In this document: positions 61,347 through 64,000 of the stretch, one piece after another
Layout of the letters: every line of letters begins with the position of its first letter
Numbering within the stretch: the first letter of the stretch is position 1
DNA from: Blastomyces gilchristii SLH14081
Taxonomy: Eukaryota; Ascomycota; Eurotiomycetes; Onygenales; Ajellomycetaceae
NCBI RefSeq assembly: GCF_000003855.2
Contig: NW_003101682.1
Location: 3,474,046 to 3,538,045 of the forward strand
Reading direction: 5' to 3'
Length of the DNA stretch: 64,000 nucleotides
Program-made: the position numbers and the translations under genes
The notes under the pieces: model-generated
The model's input: the letters and a program-made list of their open reading frames with translations, nothing else
Told to the model about the DNA's origin: nothing
Database searches by the model: none

Positions 61347-62817
61347 ATGCCTCCAAAACGGCGCCAATCGACGACTGTTGTCGCGACCGCTACGCCCAAC
61401 GAACTTAGTCAAAATGATGCCAAAAAGCCACGATTGAGTAGCCGGAACCCTGTTTCACCTGTAGCACAAACGGCTGCCTCTTCGCGACCTAAACGCGCTA
61501 GTCGCGCGCACGCTGGAAAGGAATACTCAGCATCAGAGCCGTCCGAAGGTATTAGGAAACGGGCCAGCGGTGCCAATGCCGGGAAAACGAAACAGGAAGA
61601 AGGTTAGATCATTTCGTTTTTATCTTCTCTTAGAGTCTCCATTTTCATTTCGAGGTCCTATCCTTCCGTTACCCGTTTCGGGGGTTGCCGATTTCTTGCC
61701 CAGGTGGCTCTCCCTCAAAAGGCAGTCAAAACCTTCTTCTTATTTATGCTCTAGTCAAAAAGATTTGCTTCGTGGTGTCTCCTGACGCTTCTTATATTCC
61801 TATTTATCCATTGGGAATGAAAATATTATCATATAAACTAACGACCTAAACCCCCATCCGGAATAACAGCAGACTCCGTAACTTCATCTGCTCCAGGTAC
61901 CAAACAAAAAGCTAATAAATGTGTGCAATCAGCTACAACAAAGGCAAAACAACATGGATCTGGAGCTGTTGTATCATTGAACGGCATAGAGACCGAACCA
62001 AAAAACAAAAACACAGTAGATGAGACCCAGGATGAAGCAGACGACACGAAATCCTACTGGCTGATGAAAGCAGAACCGGAATCAAGGATAGAGAAGGGCA
62101 TCGATGTCAGGTTCTCTATCGATGATTTGCGAGGGGCGAGTGAGCCAGAGCCTTGGGACGGTAAGATCCTCATTATTATATCCCGCGTCCCCCCAAAAAC
62201 CAACATTTCCTGGGTATGTCGGTGATTGTTGGGTTATATGCTGATGAAATGTTTTATAAAAGGCGTACGAAACCCAACTGGTATGCATGCCTTGACATTT
62301 TATATCTAGCATCATCATATTATTCACAATTGAGAAGACTAAAAAAGGAACAACCCAATAGCGCGAAATAACATGCGCGCCATGAAGAAAGGAGATTTGG
62401 CATTCTTTTATCATTCAAACTGCAAGGTTCCTGGAATAGCTGGAATCATGGAAATTGTCCGGGAACATTCTGTCGACGGTACGTATACGCAGCATAGAAG
62501 CTGCACATTATACCTGAAAATGCCGCGACTAATTCATTTTTTCTTCCCGCTTACGACTTGTAAAAGAATCGGCATTCGACCCCGCACACCCATATTACGA
62601 TCCAAAGTCGAACCGCGAGAATCCTAAATGGGAACTTGTTCACGTGGAGTTCAGGCGAAAATTCAGGGATCTTATCACACTGGCTGAGCTGAAGTCGTTT
62701 GCGAAACCAGGCGGACCGTTAGAGAATATGCAGATGATGAAGCAATCGCGGTTAAGCGTGTCTGCCGTGAATGGTAAGGAGTGGAAATTCATCATGGGTT
62801 TGGCTGGAGAGGAGTGA
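61347..62817 (+). CDS. EVE-domain protein, thymocyte nuclear protein 1-like
   Basis: Five exons: 61347-61602, 61870-62160, 62263-62280, 62362-62478 and 62567-62817, giving 310 residues. The first 140 residues are basic, with PKR-type nuclear signals and repeated RAS-x-A-x-AGK words. The EVE domain starts at SYWLMKAEPES and contains FSIDDLRG, PWDGVRNPTARNNMRAMKKGDLAFFYHS, PGIAGIMEIVRE, HPYYDPKS and WELVHVEFRRKF. EVE domains are relatives of YTH domains and bind modified bases in DNA or RNA. Exon 3 is only 18 bp (VRNPT plus split codons). The acceptor of exon 2 is a tandem CAGCAG, so two forms differing by one residue are possible (start 61870 or 61873). Confidence 0.88.
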
Positions 62818-63206
62818 GGGGGAAATTTCAATCGACTTTCTGTTTGACTCGGGAGGCTGGCTCCTAACGTTTCGGAATTTGTCATATGTACTTGGCATAA
62901 ACTGCGGTATAATACTTTCTAAGTTTGTCTTGGTGAATCCGTTCCATTTGTTACGGAAACTCATTATCCAACTATCGTAAGATCAGCCCATATATTTATC
63001 ACCCCGATTGCCCAGCAAAGGCCTTATTTGCAATTTTAAGACCTCAATCTGTTAAACGTTTTGGCCCCTAGCCTCCTGGCTCAGGTTTGTATATTTCAGG
63101 ATATGTACGAGGAGAACCACCAGCCTTCTGGCACCGTAGGCTGATGCCTGTAGCTGCGGAATCACGAATTCTCTTTATACAGCACGGGCCACATATTGGA
63201 TATCTT
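62818..63206. other. Short convergent intergenic region
   Basis: It holds the 3' ends of the EVE-domain and methyltransferase genes. Nothing else was seen. Confidence 0.6.
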
Positions 63207-63923
63207 TCAAGTTGTTGGGCGCAAAGCCCAGAGTCTAATCGGCAACAACTGCAGCCGTTGAGGCATCCCACTTTGTTCCTCTGACCTCAGCACTTTAAGC
63301 CCAGCCTCCGCAAACAACTTTTTAAATTTACTTTCAGTTCTAGTAACCGTGCTATCCACAGCATCATAGTAGTCATTTGCAGTGTCCGAGTTGAGATTTT
63401 CCTTGAGAACCAGCAACCCCTTTTCAGAGAGCGCACCTTTGCACCGGACGAGATATTCCACCAACTGCGCATCCGTAAGATGATTCGCGCACCACTGGGT
63501 CCAGATTAAGTCATAGCGCTTGGTAGGCGTCCAATCCTGAATGCCAGTGATATAAATGTCGCCAATTTTCCCTTCCTGGTAAAGCTTCCCGCGTTTAATG
63601 ACGTCAACGAACTTCTCAACCGGCTCCACGATGTCCACGGTTCCGCACACTCTGCTTAGGAAGCCCTCAGTGACCCTACCGATGCCAGCCCCGCAATCGA
63701 CGCCCAGCGCAAGCTCCCCCGAGCCGCTGGATGGAATTAATCGACGAACTTTTGCTAGAAAGGTAGATGACCCGCGAAGGTCAATGGAGGAGATTTGCGG
63801 GTAGCCGCCAAGCATTCCATTGGCGGTGGCTGGAACTGAATTCCAGTAATCGATGGAGACGGCCTGATCGATATGGGAGTCAGGTTGGACATCCAGGTCG
63901 GGATCTGTTTCCATTTCCACCAT
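63207..63923 (-). CDS. TAE1: Alpha-N-terminal protein methyltransferase (NTMT1-like)
   Basis: A single exon encodes 238 complete residues. NGMLGGYPQISSIDL (35-49) is the substrate-side signature of the family. DCGAGIGRVTEGFL (76-89) is the S-adenosylmethionine-binding motif I. WTQWCANHLTDAQLVEYLVRCK (from 141) and GLLVLKENL follow the NTMT1/Tae1 pattern. It methylates the alpha-amino group of proteins that begin X-Pro-Lys after Met removal; in yeast the targets include ribosomal proteins. It acts in the cytoplasm or nucleus. The start is the first ATG of the open frame; the gene is convergent with the EVE-domain gene. Confidence 0.92.
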   Translation of the reverse strand: MVEMETDPDLDVQPDSHIDQAVSIDYWNSVPATANGMLGGYPQISSIDLRGSSTFLAKVRRLIPSSGSGELALGVDCGAGIGRVTEGFLSRVCGTVDIVEPVEKFVDVIKRGKLYQEGKIGDIYITGIQDWTPTKRYDLIWTQWCANHLTDAQLVEYLVRCKGALSEKGLLVLKENLNSDTANDYYDAVDSTVTRTESKFKKLFAEAGLKVLRSEEQSGMPQRLQLLPIRLWALRPTT

Positions 63924-64000
63924 GGCTAAACAGGTAAGAGAGAAAGGGTTAGGAGGAATTGGAGCGGCAGTAGCCGGGGTGAGGGACGGCGAAAGATAGA

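Overview
The window is a filamentous ascomycete chromosome segment made of two very different parts. From 1 to about 30.4 kb it is AT-rich, full of stop codons and very poor in CpG. It consists almost entirely of decayed transposons stacked inside one another. From about 30.4 kb to the end it is ordinary gene-rich DNA with short GT-AG introns, CTAAC-type branch sites and recognisable fungal proteins. This two-speed composition and the gene set suggest a Eurotiomycete, probably an Onygenales member (Blastomyces-like). That placement is inference; no species marker was read.

Transposon half. A minus-strand Ty3/gypsy element (I) runs from the left edge to 14452. A second gypsy element (II, 4651-13447, 167-bp LTRs, ATTT target duplication) sits inside it. 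Element I abuts the truncated 5' side of a plus-strand Helitron (14453 to about 19.7 kb). The Helitron abuts the truncated 3' side of a third gypsy copy (III, about 19.72-24.47 kb, same family as I), which holds a 248-base assembly gap. A copia element (25386-30634, plus strand) closes the block. Four copies of a 506-bp hAT-like non-autonomous element, each with a perfect 8-bp target duplication, and one tRNA-like SINE with a 13-bp duplication are scattered through these. LTR pairs differ mainly by transitions. Catalytic DD pairs have become NN in two unrelated reverse transcriptases, as expected for repeat-induced point mutation (RIP) or similar C-to-T mutation.

Gene half, left to right: a Zn2Cys6 regulator starting 54 bp after the copia LTR and broken by one in-frame TAG (+); an F-box protein (-); phosphopantetheine adenylyltransferase Cab4 (-) divergent from a DCAF7/WDR68-type WD40 protein (+); a membrane acyltransferase-3 protein (-); the mRNA-capping RNA 5'-triphosphatase Cet1 (+); a 1160-residue kelch-BTB protein (-); a 1-Cys peroxiredoxin (-); a 12-TM MFS transporter with a questionable 5' exon (-); an EVE-domain (THYN1-like) protein (+); and an alpha-N-terminal protein methyltransferase (-).

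These are mostly unrelated housekeeping genes, not a cluster. The most informative signals are the hAT-like MITE family, the unmutated SINE, the nested order of elements, and the sharp end of mutation at the copia 3' LTR beside a regulator carrying a nonsense codon.
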